This document shows positions 43,482 to 52,439 of a DNA stretch of 64,000 bases, in pieces. Position numbers and translations under genes: made by a program. The stretch covers positions 62,001 to 126,000 of the forward strand of contig NZ_JBLWVH010000004.1 of NCBI RefSeq assembly GCF_048268525.1, given 5' to 3'. The notes under the pieces are model-generated. The model was given only the letters and a program-made list of their open reading frames with translations. It ran no database searches and was not told the DNA's origin. This DNA is from Maricaulis sp048268525 (GTDB taxonomy: Bacteria > Pseudomonadota > Alphaproteobacteria > Caulobacterales > Maricaulaceae). How positions within the stretch are numbered: position 1 is the stretch's first letter; each line of letters begins with the position of its first letter.

Positions 43482-43593
43482 TCGTCATCCCACGGTCGCA
43501 GCACCGCCGCAATCCGGGGGCCCCCGTCCACCCTGTCGACAGAGACGCAAAGGTCCCCCGGATGCCCGCTTCGCGGTCCCCGTGGGAAGACGA
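43482..43593. repeat. 112-bp imperfect palindromic element
   Basis: The ends TCGTCATCCCACGG (43482-43495) and CCGTGGGAAGACGA (43580-43593) are inverted repeats with one mismatch, and inner segments ATCCGGGGGCC (43512-43522) and GGTCCCCCGGAT (43552-43563) continue the stem. It lies between convergent genes. It could fold into a long hairpin in RNA from either strand and looks like a REP/MITE-type dispersed element. I found no second copy in this window. Confidence 0.6.
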
Positions 43594-43643
43594 TGTTGAT
43601 TGGTTGAGACGTTGCAAGGATGGAGACAAGGACCCAGCGGCCC

Positions 43644-44264
43644 TCACCGCACCCCCGCCAGACCCCGATAGATATAGCCGGCAAATTTCGGCGTCCGCGG
43701 CTCGTAATTCGCTTCCAGCCGATCAATGCGGAAGCCGCCTGCCTCGATCAGGCGGTCCATCGGGCGGGTCAGGTGACAGCCTCCTCCGGTGATCTTCCAG
43801 ACCGGTTCCAGACGCAGCTGCCATTTTACCACACTCTCATCCGGTGCCAGACCATGCTCCATGAAGACAAGGCGACCGTCGGGTTTGAGCACGCGTCGCA
43901 TCTCGGCGAGGGCGGCTTGATAGTCGGGGATTGTACACAGGGTGAAGGCCAGCAGGACCGTGTCGATCGATTTGTCCTCGACCGGCAGGGCCTCGCCGGG
44001 CGCGTCGATCAGTTCGACCGGGATGGACTGGGCGTCAATCGCCCGCCGCGCCTTGGTTCGCATGCCCTTGGACGGCTCGGCCCCGATGATCTGGCTGACC
44101 CGGCTCGCGTCGTAATAGGGCAGGTTCGGTCCCGACCCCATACCGACTTCGAGCACCCGGCCACTGGCTTCCGGCACCATGATCTTGCGGTGGTTGGCGA
44201 CCGGTTTGCTGCCGCAGGCACAGGCAATGAGATTGGGCAGGATGCGCTCGCTGTAAAACCCCAT
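43644..44264 (-). CDS. SAM-dependent methyltransferase, class I (UbiE-like)
   Basis: 206 residues. SAM motif I is VLEVGMGSGPNLPYY, followed by an acidic AEPSKGM loop, motif IV FTLCTIPDYQ, and VLKPDGRLVFMEHG. The C-terminus has a conserved GGGCHLTRP segment seen in phosphatidylethanolamine/ubiquinone-type or thiol methyltransferases. Substrate not identifiable. Convergent with the SFPD-repeat gene and divergent from the DUF4269 gene. Confidence 0.88.
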   Translation of the reverse strand: MGFYSERILPNLIACACGSKPVANHRKIMVPEASGRVLEVGMGSGPNLPYYDASRVSQIIGAEPSKGMRTKARRAIDAQSIPVELIDAPGEALPVEDKSIDTVLLAFTLCTIPDYQAALAEMRRVLKPDGRLVFMEHGLAPDESVVKWQLRLEPVWKITGGGCHLTRPMDRLIEAGGFRIDRLEANYEPRTPKFAGYIYRGLAGVR

Positions 44265-44386
44265 GCGGGACCTCCTCAGGTGACCCCAAACACTCGCCCC
44301 AACGCCTGTGCCTGTCCATGCACGAAGATGTCAGACCGATCCGGCCCGCATTGACAGCCGCCGGGCCGTGCGCGAAACGGCGAGGC

Positions 44387-44941
44387 ATGACCGAAACCAT
44401 CCTGCCCTGTTCGCAAGCCCGCCAGATCATGTCGCGCCACGGCCTGATGCGGCGACTGGCAGCATTCACGCCGCGCTGGGTCGGCTCCATACCGCTCAAC
44501 ATTCACGGACCGGGGGCGGATATCGACATTGCCTGCTGCGCGACGGATGGACTGCCAGCGTTCAAAGCGGCGCTGATCGAGTTCAGCGCCAAATGGCCGG
44601 GCGCGACCGTCAGAGACAACCAGCATGCCGGCGAAGCCTCGATCATCGCCAGGCTGGAGATCGAGGGTGTCCCGGTGGAGATTTTCGGCCGCGAACGTCC
44701 GGTCGAGACCCATGAGAGCTATGTCCATTGGCTGGCCGAACACCGCCTGCTCGGGCTCGCCGAGGACCGGCTGCGGGTGGACGTGCGCCAAGCCAAGGCG
44801 AGCGGGTTGAAGACCGAGCCGGCCTTCGCCCGCTGTCTCGACCTGGGCGGCGACCCGTTTGTCGAATTGCTCAAGCTCGCCTCGCCCGGCGACGACGCTT
44901 TGCGGACCCTGATCAGCCGAGCCGGTTACGCGCCGCGCTAG
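44387..44941 (+). CDS. DUF4269 nucleotidyltransferase-like protein
   Basis: 184 residues from ATG 44387. The GSIPLNIHGPGADIDIACC segment contains the GS-x-DxD pattern of the nucleotidyltransferase fold, followed by VEIFGRERPVETHESYVHW, typical of DUF4269. An upstream ATG (44318) would add 23 residues without similarity. Molecular role unknown. Its stop overlaps the end of the convergent oxygenase gene by four bases. Confidence 0.8.
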   Translation: MTETILPCSQARQIMSRHGLMRRLAAFTPRWVGSIPLNIHGPGADIDIACCATDGLPAFKAALIEFSAKWPGATVRDNQHAGEASIIARLEIEGVPVEIFGRERPVETHESYVHWLAEHRLLGLAEDRLRVDVRQAKASGLKTEPAFARCLDLGGDPFVELLKLASPGDDALRTLISRAGYAPR

Positions 44942-45681
44942 CTGGCCCGGCTGACCGGTCCCGGATCATCCCCGGTCCGCAACCAGCCGGTGACTGACAC
45001 TCGATGCGCCGCGACACCCGCCGTCACCGGCGTGACCTGGTGCGGTTGCGGAACCTTGAACAGGGACAGAGTATTACCGCGCGGGACAAAGCGCCCGGTG
45101 ACATCACCCAGTGCTGTTTCGAACTGGAGCACGCCGCCCCATTTCTCCTGCCAGCCCTCGCTCAGTGTCAGGACGAAGGCTGCGACCCGGTTCTTGCCCG
45201 GATTGCCATCATCATGCGTGGTCAGGAAATGCCCGGCGCGATAGCGCGTCAGCTGGGCGTCGGCAAAGCTGATCTCCGGCGCCTCAAGGATCTGTCGCAT
45301 CGGATCCAGGAAGTCGGCGCTGTTGAGGGCGGTGTAGAGGTCGGCCAGTACAGGCGCCTCATCGGCCAGCACACCGCCATGCCATTTGTCGTAAAGCGGA
45401 TAGGTCTCGTAGAGATATTGAAAGCCCTCCGCCGCGCCCGCCTGGACTCGGCGATCAAATTCGGCCCGCTGCGCCGCTGGCATCGCGTCCATGGCCGCGG
45501 CGTCCAGATCAAGATGACGACCGCCGAGGCGGGTGACCAATGTCCAGCGCGGCACGGCATCCACCGCCTGCAGCAGGTCCGCATGGGCGTCGGCAGCCAG
45601 CGCCTGTGGCAGCTGGCAGCGCGTCGCCTGCCCCAGCGCATCATGGGCTTGTGCGAGCGTTTGCGTGGACAGATCGAACAT
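44938..45681 (-). CDS. 2OG-Fe(II) oxygenase (prolyl-hydroxylase type)
   Basis: 247 residues. Iron ligands are visible as HDD in FLTTHDDGNPGKNR and the distal His in VPQPHQVTPV, and the 2-oxoglutarate-binding Arg in AHRVSVTGWLR. The order and spacing fit the prolyl 4-hydroxylase group, close to the ribosomal-protein prolyl hydroxylases of the Ofd1/Tpa1 kind (inference). SD AGGAGA precedes the ATG. Downstream of, and probably co-transcribed with, the DksA-like gene. Confidence 0.88.
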   Translation of the reverse strand: MFDLSTQTLAQAHDALGQATRCQLPQALAADAHADLLQAVDAVPRWTLVTRLGGRHLDLDAAAMDAMPAAQRAEFDRRVQAGAAEGFQYLYETYPLYDKWHGGVLADEAPVLADLYTALNSADFLDPMRQILEAPEISFADAQLTRYRAGHFLTTHDDGNPGKNRVAAFVLTLSEGWQEKWGGVLQFETALGDVTGRFVPRGNTLSLFKVPQPHQVTPVTAGVAAHRVSVTGWLRTGDDPGPVSRAS

Positions 45682-45757
45682 TCAGGCCGTCTCCTTCGCG
45701 GGCAGTGTCCCAGAAGGTTGCGCCGGATTGAAGTGACCGATCAGCAATTCGTCCGGC

Positions 45758-46081
45758 TCAGGCGCAGCCGGCGCAGCGTGGAACGGCGGGGTCCAGCGCC
45801 AGGCGGGCGGGCTCGATGACCTCGCCGCACTCCACGCACCAGCCATAATCATCCTCGTCGACCCGGGCCAGGGCCGCGTCAATCCGGCGAACCTCGACCG
45901 CGCGGCGGGCATTGGCGGCCTTGGCCATTTCCTGAACCTGCATTGAATCGAGCCGCGACAGGCGCCCCACGGATTGCTGGTCGAGTTCGACCGGCTTGCG
46001 GTCGTCACGCGCGGCATCTGACAGGTCAAGCAATTCCTGGCGCAGGGCCATCAGCTTGGTTCGGGCGTCTTCACTGCTCAT
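45758..46081 (-). CDS. DksA/TraR-type zinc-finger protein
   Basis: 107 residues: a coiled-coil N-terminal part (KLMALRQELLDLSDAARDD) and a C-terminal four-cysteine zinc finger CVECGEVI...PRCAGC. Shorter than E. coli DksA and lacking its tip Asp pair in clear form, so it is a DksA-like protein of unknown RNA-polymerase effect. Divergent from the dinB-type gene. Confidence 0.88.
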   Translation of the reverse strand: MSSEDARTKLMALRQELLDLSDAARDDRKPVELDQQSVGRLSRLDSMQVQEMAKAANARRAVEVRRIDAALARVDEDDYGWCVECGEVIEPARLALDPAVPRCAGCA

Positions 46082-46186
46082 GCGTGTTCACCCTTGTGTG
46101 CTTTTGCAACACGGGCAGTATCGGCCTGAACCTGACCGGCGGCCAGCCGATTGAACATCAGTCTTGCAGCGAGCGGAGTCCCAGCC

Positions 46187-46684
46187 ATGCGCGACCATTT
46201 TCTTCAACTCGCCGACTACAATGCCTGGGCCAACCGGCGTATCTATGCCGCCGCGCGGGATGTGGGCGAGGAAGCCCGAAGCCGCGATATCGGAGCCTAT
46301 TTCAACTCGCTGCAGGGCACACTGGCCCATATCCTCGTCGCCGACCGCCTGTGGCTGGCCCGTCTGATGTCGCAGCCCGCGCCGCATGCAAGCCTCGATG
46401 AGACGCCGACGGCGGACTTTGAAGCCCTGTGGACCGCGCGGCAGGAGCAGGACGACGCTACACGCGGCTTCATCTCCGGCCTGACCGACACCGCCATCGC
46501 CGAGGACTTCAGCTACAAGGACATGTCGGGCACGGATCGCACCCTGCCCCGCCGGATCATTCTCACCCACATGTTCAACCACGCCACCCATCACCGCGGG
46601 CAGGCGCATCATCAACTGACCCAGCTGGGCCTCGCAGACCCGCCACCTCTCGACCTGCCCTATTTCGTGCTCGACCTGGTCTGA
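46187..46684 (+). CDS. DinB-family protein
   Basis: 165 residues from ATG 46187, with GGAG eight bases upstream; a TTG at 46151 gives an unsupported extension. Four-helix DinB fold with the three metal-ligand His positions in GTLAHILVADRLW and FNHATHHRGQAHHQL. Members are metal-dependent transferases, often for thiols such as bacillithiol or mycothiol; the substrate here is unknown. Confidence 0.9.
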   Translation: MRDHFLQLADYNAWANRRIYAAARDVGEEARSRDIGAYFNSLQGTLAHILVADRLWLARLMSQPAPHASLDETPTADFEALWTARQEQDDATRGFISGLTDTAIAEDFSYKDMSGTDRTLPRRIILTHMFNHATHHRGQAHHQLTQLGLADPPPLDLPYFVLDLV

Positions 46685-46777
46685 TCCAGCCGTTGGGGGG
46701 ACGCCGCACTGCCCAATGCCGGTAGCCTCGCGCCACCGCTCTGATTAGGCTCCGCCGGATATATGACAGGGGGCATC

Positions 46778-47725
46778 ATGTCCGAGACCATTCTCGAACT
46801 TTCCAACGTATCGAAGACCTTCGCTGGCAAACCGGCTGTGCGCGACGTCAGTTTTGGCGTCCAGCGCGGTCGGATCACCGGCTTTCTCGGTCCCAATGGC
46901 GCCGGCAAGACGACCAGCCTGCGCATGTCACTGGGCATTCTCACCCCCGACAGCGGCTCGGTCAGCCTGTTCGGCGGCAAGCCGCGACCGGCGGCCCTCG
47001 ACCGGGTCGGCTTCCTGCCGGAAGAGCGCGGCATTTACCGCAAGATGAAGGTGATCGACGTGATCACCTTCTTTGCCCGCCTAAAGGGTGTCGGTGCGGC
47101 CGAGGCCCGCAAGCGCGGCCTTGCCATGCTGGAAGAGTTTGAGCTGCCCGGCGTCGCCGAGAGCAAGGTGAAAACCCTGTCCAAGGGCATGGCCCAGAAG
47201 GTCCAGATCATCTCGACCCTGGTCCACGAGCCGGAGTTCATCATCCTCGACGAGCCTTTCTCGGGCCTCGACCCGGTCAACCAGAATGCGCTGGAACAGA
47301 TTGTCCGCCGCCAGGCCGAGGCCGGACGGACCGTCCTGTTCTCGACTCATGTCATGGAACATGCCGAGCGCCTGTGTGACCAGATCGTGCTGGTCGCCAA
47401 GGGCCGCAAGGTCTTCGATGGCAGCGTCAAGGAAGCGCTGGGCGAGGTTCCGCGCCGGGTGACCGTCGAGGCCGCGTCTGACCATGACCTGTCTCAGCTA
47501 CTTGCCGGCAAGGGTGAAATTGCCCGCGGCGAACCCGTCGACGGCAATGCGGTCTGGACGATCGATCTCGCCAGCGGCATCGACGCCCAGGACGTGCTGA
47601 AGGCCTGCGTCGATGGCGGCGTGAAACTGGCCCGCTTCGAGCCGGTGCGCGCGCACCTCCACGACGCCTTCGTCCATCTCGTCGGCGCCAGCGCCACTGC
47701 CAACGCCGAAACGGAGGCCGTGTGA
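46778..47725 (+). CDS. ABC transporter ATPase (NatA-like)
   Basis: 315 residues. Walker A GPNGAGKTT, Q-loop region RVGFLPEERGIYRKM (typical of NatA), signature LSKGMAQKVQII, Walker B FIILDEPFSGLDP and H-loop STHVMEHAERL. A C-terminal DUF4162-like domain follows. Probably exports Na+, small amphipathic compounds or lipids together with the next gene. ATG 46778 follows AGGGGG; an ATG 15 bases earlier is less well placed. Confidence 0.92.
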   Translation: MSETILELSNVSKTFAGKPAVRDVSFGVQRGRITGFLGPNGAGKTTSLRMSLGILTPDSGSVSLFGGKPRPAALDRVGFLPEERGIYRKMKVIDVITFFARLKGVGAAEARKRGLAMLEEFELPGVAESKVKTLSKGMAQKVQIISTLVHEPEFIILDEPFSGLDPVNQNALEQIVRRQAEAGRTVLFSTHVMEHAERLCDQIVLVAKGRKVFDGSVKEALGEVPRRVTVEAASDHDLSQLLAGKGEIARGEPVDGNAVWTIDLASGIDAQDVLKACVDGGVKLARFEPVRAHLHDAFVHLVGASATANAETEAV

Positions 47726-49125
47726 TGCGCGCCATCTATCTCATCGCTCGCCGCGAGTTCCTCTCCTATGTCGCCACCTGGGGCTTTTGGCTGTCGCTCG
47801 CCTCGGTGCCGATGTTCATGGCGCTGGGCATCGGCATGCCGATCCTGATCGAGAACTCCCAGCCGACTCGCTATTACGTCCTCGTCGACGAGACCGGTGG
47901 TTCGCTGGAAGCGGCCATCGAGGCAGAAGCCGAAGCCAGTCGCGCCGAAGCGCTGATACGGACGCGGGAAATGGCCCGCGACATGTTCGGCGACAACCCG
48001 CAGATCGAAGCCGCACTGGCCTCGCAACCGCAATTGTCGGACGAACGCTATGTCCGCGTTGATGTCGGCCAGACCGAGCTTGACGCCCTGCGCCCCTATC
48101 TCACCAACAACGCAACGTTTACCGCCGCCGACGGAGAACACAGCTTGTTCGCTGCAATCTACCTGCGACGCGGTGCCGATAGCGCGATCGAGATCGATTA
48201 TTGGAGCGCCAATATCTCGGACGGCGGTCTTCGCTCTCAGATTCGGACTTCACTGCGAAACCACATGCAGACCCAGTATCTCATTGATGCCGGCGTCAAC
48301 CCGCAGCTGATCGAAACGGCCGAAGACCTGTCGCCCGTTGTCCGCGAACTCAATCCAGAACGAACCGGCGACACCGCCGAGGTAACGGCTGCCGAGCGCA
48401 TCCCGCTCGTTGTCAGCGCGATGACCGCATTTGGCCTTTGGGTCATCATTTTCTCTGTTGTCAACATGCTGTTGAGCGCCATGATCGAAGAGAAGGGCAA
48501 CAAGATCCTGGAAATGATGCTGGCTTCGACCCGGCATCATGAAATCCTGACCGGCAAGCTGCTCGGCGTCGCGGCGGTTTCAGCGACTTTGCTGGTTGTC
48601 TGGGGCGGTATGGGCCTGCTGGGAACGGTGGGCGTGCAGCAGCTTGCAGCCTCCACCGACATGCCGATAGCCGAGATCCTCGCCGCCGTCCTTGACCCCG
48701 GCCTGTTACTTCCGGCGCTGGGCTATTTCATCATCGGTTATCTGATGTACGGCGCAGTGTTCCTGGCCATCGGCTCGCTCTGTGAAACCCTGCAGGACGC
48801 CCAGACCCTGATGACCCCGATGATGCTGGTCATGATGGTCCCGATCTTCCTGGTGATGCTGGCGGTCGACTCGCCGGATTCCCCTGTCGTGGCGATTGCC
48901 AGCTGGGTGCCGCTATGGACGCCCTTCATCATGCTGGCGCGCCTGCCGCACGAAGTCGGCATGGTCGAAGTCGTTGGCACAACGGCCGCAATGATCGCCT
49001 TTGCCGCCTTCGTGATCTGGGTGTCCGGCGTCCTGTTCCGCATGGGTGCGCTCAACCAGGCCAACCAGGATACCGTGAAGGGCTGGTTCAGCCTTGGCGG
49101 CAAGAAGAAGCCGACCGAGGGCTGA
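47725..49125 (+). CDS. ABC transporter permease (NatB-like, ABC-2 type)
   Basis: 466 residues; ATG overlaps the NatA-like stop by one base (TGATG). One N-terminal TM (WGFWLSLASVPMFMALGIG), a periplasmic domain to about residue 225, then five to six TMs with the family motif IEEKGNKILEMMLASTRHHEILTGKLLG. A terminator-like hairpin follows. Pair 46778-49125 forms one exporter. Confidence 0.92.
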   Translation: MRAIYLIARREFLSYVATWGFWLSLASVPMFMALGIGMPILIENSQPTRYYVLVDETGGSLEAAIEAEAEASRAEALIRTREMARDMFGDNPQIEAALASQPQLSDERYVRVDVGQTELDALRPYLTNNATFTAADGEHSLFAAIYLRRGADSAIEIDYWSANISDGGLRSQIRTSLRNHMQTQYLIDAGVNPQLIETAEDLSPVVRELNPERTGDTAEVTAAERIPLVVSAMTAFGLWVIIFSVVNMLLSAMIEEKGNKILEMMLASTRHHEILTGKLLGVAAVSATLLVVWGGMGLLGTVGVQQLAASTDMPIAEILAAVLDPGLLLPALGYFIIGYLMYGAVFLAIGSLCETLQDAQTLMTPMMLVMMVPIFLVMLAVDSPDSPVVAIASWVPLWTPFIMLARLPHEVGMVEVVGTTAAMIAFAAFVIWVSGVLFRMGALNQANQDTVKGWFSLGGKKKPTEG

Positions 49126-49135
49126 GCCAGCCAAT

Positions 49136-49159
49136 CCGGCCGCCCTTCGGGGCGGTCGG
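49136..49159 (+). terminator. Hairpin after natAB-like operon
   Basis: CCGGCCGCCC-TTCG-GGGCGGTCGG, a 10-bp stem with one wobble and a UUCG tetraloop, 10 bases after the permease stop, followed by GGTTT. Weak U-run. Confidence 0.65.
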
Positions 49160-49404
49160 GTTTGCCCGGGACGCGAATGAACGGGGACACGTACCGTTTT
49201 TCGCGAGCGCCCCTCTACCCCCGCGCCTTTGGCGCAATCCCCACCCTAAACCGCTTGCCGGGAGACCGTCGTATCCGGGTCTTCAGGTCAAGGGCGCCCG
49301 GGTCACAGGCGATCTACCGACGGCCAGGGTTCGGCCGCCCAACCGGGAAGAAGGGCGCAAGGTCCGAATGGTTCAACATCCCGGGGCCATCTGAATCCCG
49401 GGCA
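49160..49404. other. Gene-free stretch between natB-like gene and rpsU terminator
   Basis: About 245 bases (345 counting the flanking terminators) with no supported gene, tRNA or repeat. The sequence is GC-rich and contains several short CCCGGG-type self-complementary pieces but no ordered structure. Short frames here lack ribosome binding sites. Confidence 0.5.
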
Positions 49405-49442
49405 AAAGGAAACCGCCGTGCCCGAGCGGACACGACGGTTTC
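49405..49442 (-). terminator. Terminator of rpsU
   Basis: On the minus strand GAAACCGTCGTG-N10-CACGGCGGTTTC forms a 12-bp stem with one wobble, followed by CTTTTG, 28 bases after the rpsU stop. Confidence 0.85.
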
Positions 49443-49470
49443 ACTTTACTCGCAATGAGGCCTGGCGACC

Positions 49471-49749
49471 CTAGCGGCGGGTGGTACCACCACGCTTGGC
49501 GATAAGCCCTTCGCGCTGCGCCCGCTTGCGGGCCAGCTTGCGCGCACGGCGAATGGCTTCAGCCTTCTGGCGAGCCTTTTTCTCCGAGGGCTTCTCGTAA
49601 TGGTTACGACGCTTCATTTCGCGGAAAGTACCTTCCCGCTGCATCTTCTTTTTCAGCGCGCGGAGCGCTTGCTCCACGTTATTGTCGCGCACAACGATCT
49701 GTACGATGGCTCTCTCTCCATTAGGTTGGACGCGAGGGCCATTCCTCAC
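49471..49749 (-). CDS. rpsU: 30S ribosomal protein S21
   Basis: The core VQIVVRDNNVEQALRALKKK through REMKRRNHYEKPSEKKARQK and the Arg/Lys-rich tail is S21 of the alphaproteobacterial type. Homologues begin Met-Val-Gln-Ile; here the codon in that Met position (49707-49705) is ATC, and an ideal GGAGAG lies eight bases before it. The nearest in-frame canonical start is GTG 49749, which adds 14 residues not found in S21 and has no Shine-Dalgarno sequence. I give the canonical frame, but initiation at AUC 49707 (78 residues) seems at least as likely. Divergent from coq9. Confidence 0.9.
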   Translation of the reverse strand: MRNGPRVQPNGERAIVQIVVRDNNVEQALRALKKKMQREGTFREMKRRNHYEKPSEKKARQKAEAIRRARKLARKRAQREGLIAKRGGTTRR

Positions 49750-49861
49750 GCCACTAGTTCGCCAGAGGCGGGGCTACTAGCAGGCCTGCGACCACGTGTC
49801 CACACTGTCAGCACACACGGGCGAGGTGACGAAGTCACTGCACTGGTCTAGACAGTTCGAC

Positions 49862-50539
49862 ATGATGGAAGCCGAAACCCTGCCCCGCTCCGTGAAGGAT
49901 AGCACACGCGACGCGCTTTTAGAGTCGATTCTACCGTTGGCGGCCTTTGATGGCTGGACCAATGACAGTTTCGACCAGGCCGTCACCGATGCCGGCATCG
50001 ATCGGGGTCAGGCCCTGCTGGCCTGCCCGCGCGGTGCGCTCGACCTGATCGTGCGCTGGTCAAGGCAGCTCGACCTCGCCGTGGTGGCCGCCGTCCGCGA
50101 TGCCGATATCAGGGCGATGAAGATCCGCGAACGGGTCCGATTCGGGGTCATGGCCCGTCTGGAAGCCATCGGACCGCACGAAGAAGCCGCCCGTCGCGCC
50201 CGCGCCCGCCTGATGCTACCGGATGCCGCCAGCGAGGCCCCGCAGCTGCTGTGGGCCACCGCCGACACGATCTGGCGCGCCATCGGCGACACCTCGACCG
50301 ATGTGAACTTCTATTCCAAGCGCACCATACTGGCCGGTGTCTATGGCTCGACCCTGTCGACCTGGCTGAACGAGGCCGATCTGGAAAAGACCGAGGCCCA
50401 GGCCTTCCTCGACCGCCGCATCCAGAATGTGATGGATTTCGAGAAGACCAAGGCCAATATCGCCAAGCTCACCGCCGACCTGCCCGACCTCGCCGGCCTG
50501 CTCGGCAAGCTGCGCCACGGACCGGGCCCGCGGGTCTAG
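49862..50539 (+). CDS. coq9: COQ9 family ubiquinone biosynthesis protein
   Basis: About 225 residues from ATG 49862 (a second ATG follows at once). COQ9 landmarks: DALLESILPLAAFDGWTN at the N-terminus, DIRAMKIRERVRFGVMARLE, and DVNFYSKRTILAGVYGSTL with the conserved YSKR segment. COQ9 is a lipid-binding helper of the Coq7/UbiF hydroxylase step. In alphaproteobacteria it commonly lies next to rpsU, as here. Its end overlaps the convergent phosphatase gene by four bases. Confidence 0.92.
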   Translation: MMEAETLPRSVKDSTRDALLESILPLAAFDGWTNDSFDQAVTDAGIDRGQALLACPRGALDLIVRWSRQLDLAVVAAVRDADIRAMKIRERVRFGVMARLEAIGPHEEAARRARARLMLPDAASEAPQLLWATADTIWRAIGDTSTDVNFYSKRTILAGVYGSTLSTWLNEADLEKTEAQAFLDRRIQNVMDFEKTKANIAKLTADLPDLAGLLGKLRHGPGPRV

Positions 50540-51315
50540 CGATCGTCCTGCGACCAGCGCGGTGAGTGGAACCAGGTGTCGTGTGCCGGGACCTGGACAT
50601 AGTCCCGCTCGGGCCAGCGCAGGGCTGTGAGGTGGCCGCCAAAGACACAGCCGGTATCGATGCAGAGCACATTGTTTCGCTCGCGCACCTGCGGCTCGGC
50701 GACATGGCCATGCACGACCGTCGGCTCACCGGCATAATTGCGCGCCCAGTCACGGCGGATCGGCAGGCCATGCTCGTCACGATCACCCGTCACCTCGCCA
50801 TACATGGCAAAGGCGCGCACGCGGCGACTGTCCTCGCCATGCATGTCCGAGGGAACACCGGCATGGGCGACTATCAGAGCACCACCATCGAGGATCAGAT
50901 GATGCGGTAATGACTCGATGAAACCCGCCATCTCACGGTGAAACGCGTCCGGCTCGGCAGACATCTGTTCGATGGTCTCTTCGATCCCGTGCGTGATCTT
51001 CACATCACGGCCCGCCAGCCAGCGCCGGAATTTGTCGTCATGATTGCCGACCACGCAATAACCGCGACCGCCAGTGACGGTCGCGTGCACGGTCCGCAGC
51101 ACGCCGGGACTGTCGGGCCCGCGATCAACGAGATCACCGAGAAAGACCGGCCGGCGGCCTTCGGGATGGTGCCAGTCATGCACATCGCGCCGGTCATAGC
51201 CCAGCTGTTCGAGCAAGCTCACCAGCTCGCCGAAACAACCATGAACATCGCCAATCAGGTCGAACGGGCCGCGGTCATGGATAAAGGCGCGCGGGTCGGG
51301 GGGCGTCCGGATCAT
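50536..51315 (-). CDS. Metallophosphoesterase (PrpE/Pnkp phosphatase type)
   Basis: 259 residues. Metal-binding motifs in order: IGDVHG near residue 22, FLGDLVDRGPDS, VVGNHDDKFRRWL, VAHAG and VVHGH. This arrangement fits the PPP-superfamily bis(5'-nucleosyl)-tetraphosphatase PrpE and the phosphatase domain of bacterial polynucleotide kinase-phosphatase. Cytoplasmic; substrate unknown. Upstream, in the same direction, lies purEK, 40 bases away. Confidence 0.9.
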   Translation of the reverse strand: MIRTPPDPRAFIHDRGPFDLIGDVHGCFGELVSLLEQLGYDRRDVHDWHHPEGRRPVFLGDLVDRGPDSPGVLRTVHATVTGGRGYCVVGNHDDKFRRWLAGRDVKITHGIEETIEQMSAEPDAFHREMAGFIESLPHHLILDGGALIVAHAGVPSDMHGEDSRRVRAFAMYGEVTGDRDEHGLPIRRDWARNYAGEPTVVHGHVAEPQVRERNNVLCIDTGCVFGGHLTALRWPERDYVQVPAHDTWFHSPRWSQDDR

Positions 51316-51355
51316 GCCCTTAACATAAGGGGTCCGTCGGCCATTGGAAGCGCGC

Positions 51356-52435
51356 TCAGAGCGGGGAGAGCCGGTTTACATGCCCCATCTTGCGACCGGC
51401 GCGGGTCTCGCGCTTGCCATAGAGATGAAGGCGCGCCTGCGGATCAGCCGCGAGATCAGCCCAGACATCGGCGTCATGGCCGATCAGATTGGTCATCACG
51501 CAGGCCGAGTGGGCCGACGGGTCGCCCAGCGGCCAACCGGCGACGGCGCGCATGTGCTGTTCGAACTGGTCGCAGCCACAGCCATCCATGGTCCAGTGAC
51601 CGGTATTGTGCACGCGCGGGGCGATCTCATTGACGATCAGCTCGCCCTCGCCAAGGTCGAACAGCTCGACTGCAAATACGCCGACATGATCCAGCCCGTC
51701 ACCCAGGGCGCGGGCAATCTGCAGGGCGCGGTCCTGGGTGGCGCTGTCGAGCCGTGGAGCCGGGGCGGTGGTGGTCTTGAGGATGCCGTCTCCATGGACA
51801 TTCTCGGTCAGCGGATAGGCCAGAACCTCGCCGCTCACCGAGCGGGCGGCCACGACCGAGAGTTCACGCCGGAACGCCGCCGCGCCCTCGAGGATGGCCG
51901 GCTGCTGGCCGATCGCCTCCCAGGCGATGCGGGCATCGCTCTCGCTGCGGATCCAGGCCTGGCCCTTGCCGTCATACCCAAAGCGCCGCGTCTTCAGCAG
52001 GGCGGGCAGGCCGATATCCTCGATCGCCGCTTCGAGGCCGTCGATATCGTCAACCTGGGCGAAGGGGACCGTCTTCACGCCCTGCTGGTTGATGAAATGC
52101 TTCTCGATGAAACGGTCCTGGGTCAGCTCCAGAGACCTGGCGCCCGGACGCAGGGGGGCGGCCGCCGCAGCGATGGCCACGGTTTCGACCGGGACATTCT
52201 CGAACTCATAGGTGATCGCGTCGCAGCGATTGGCGAAATTCGCCACCGCACCGGCATCATCCCAGGGCGCACAATAGCTGCGCGCGGCGACACGGCTGGC
52301 CGGGCAATCGGGCTCGGGATCATAGATATGGACGTCAAAGCCCAGCGCCGCGCCGGCCGTGGCCAGCATGCGGCCCAGCTGACCGCCGCCGAGGATTCCG
52401 ATCACACTGCCCAGGGCCAGTGGCGCATCGCTCAT
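51356..52435 (-). CDS. purK: 5-(carboxyamino)imidazole ribonucleotide synthase
   Basis: ATP-grasp enzyme of purine synthesis making N5-CAIR from AIR, bicarbonate and ATP. 359 residues with IGILGGGQLGRMLA at the start, ITYEFENVP, TRRFGYDGKGQAW and the final NEIAPRVHNTGHWTMDGC. Four bases downstream of purE. ATG 52435. Confidence 0.97.
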   Translation of the reverse strand: MSDAPLALGSVIGILGGGQLGRMLATAGAALGFDVHIYDPEPDCPASRVAARSYCAPWDDAGAVANFANRCDAITYEFENVPVETVAIAAAAAPLRPGARSLELTQDRFIEKHFINQQGVKTVPFAQVDDIDGLEAAIEDIGLPALLKTRRFGYDGKGQAWIRSESDARIAWEAIGQQPAILEGAAAFRRELSVVAARSVSGEVLAYPLTENVHGDGILKTTTAPAPRLDSATQDRALQIARALGDGLDHVGVFAVELFDLGEGELIVNEIAPRVHNTGHWTMDGCGCDQFEQHMRAVAGWPLGDPSAHSACVMTNLIGHDADVWADLAADPQARLHLYGKRETRAGRKMGHVNRLSPL

Positions 52436-52439
52436 GATG

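Noticed and set aside
43482..43593. CRISPR-like repeat
   Set aside because: It is a single interrupted palindrome, not direct repeats with unique spacers.
49160..49404. Small RNA or tRNA-like gene between natB-like and rpsU
   Set aside because: A TGGTTCAACATCCC stretch recalls a T arm, but no acceptor, D or anticodon stems can be drawn around it.
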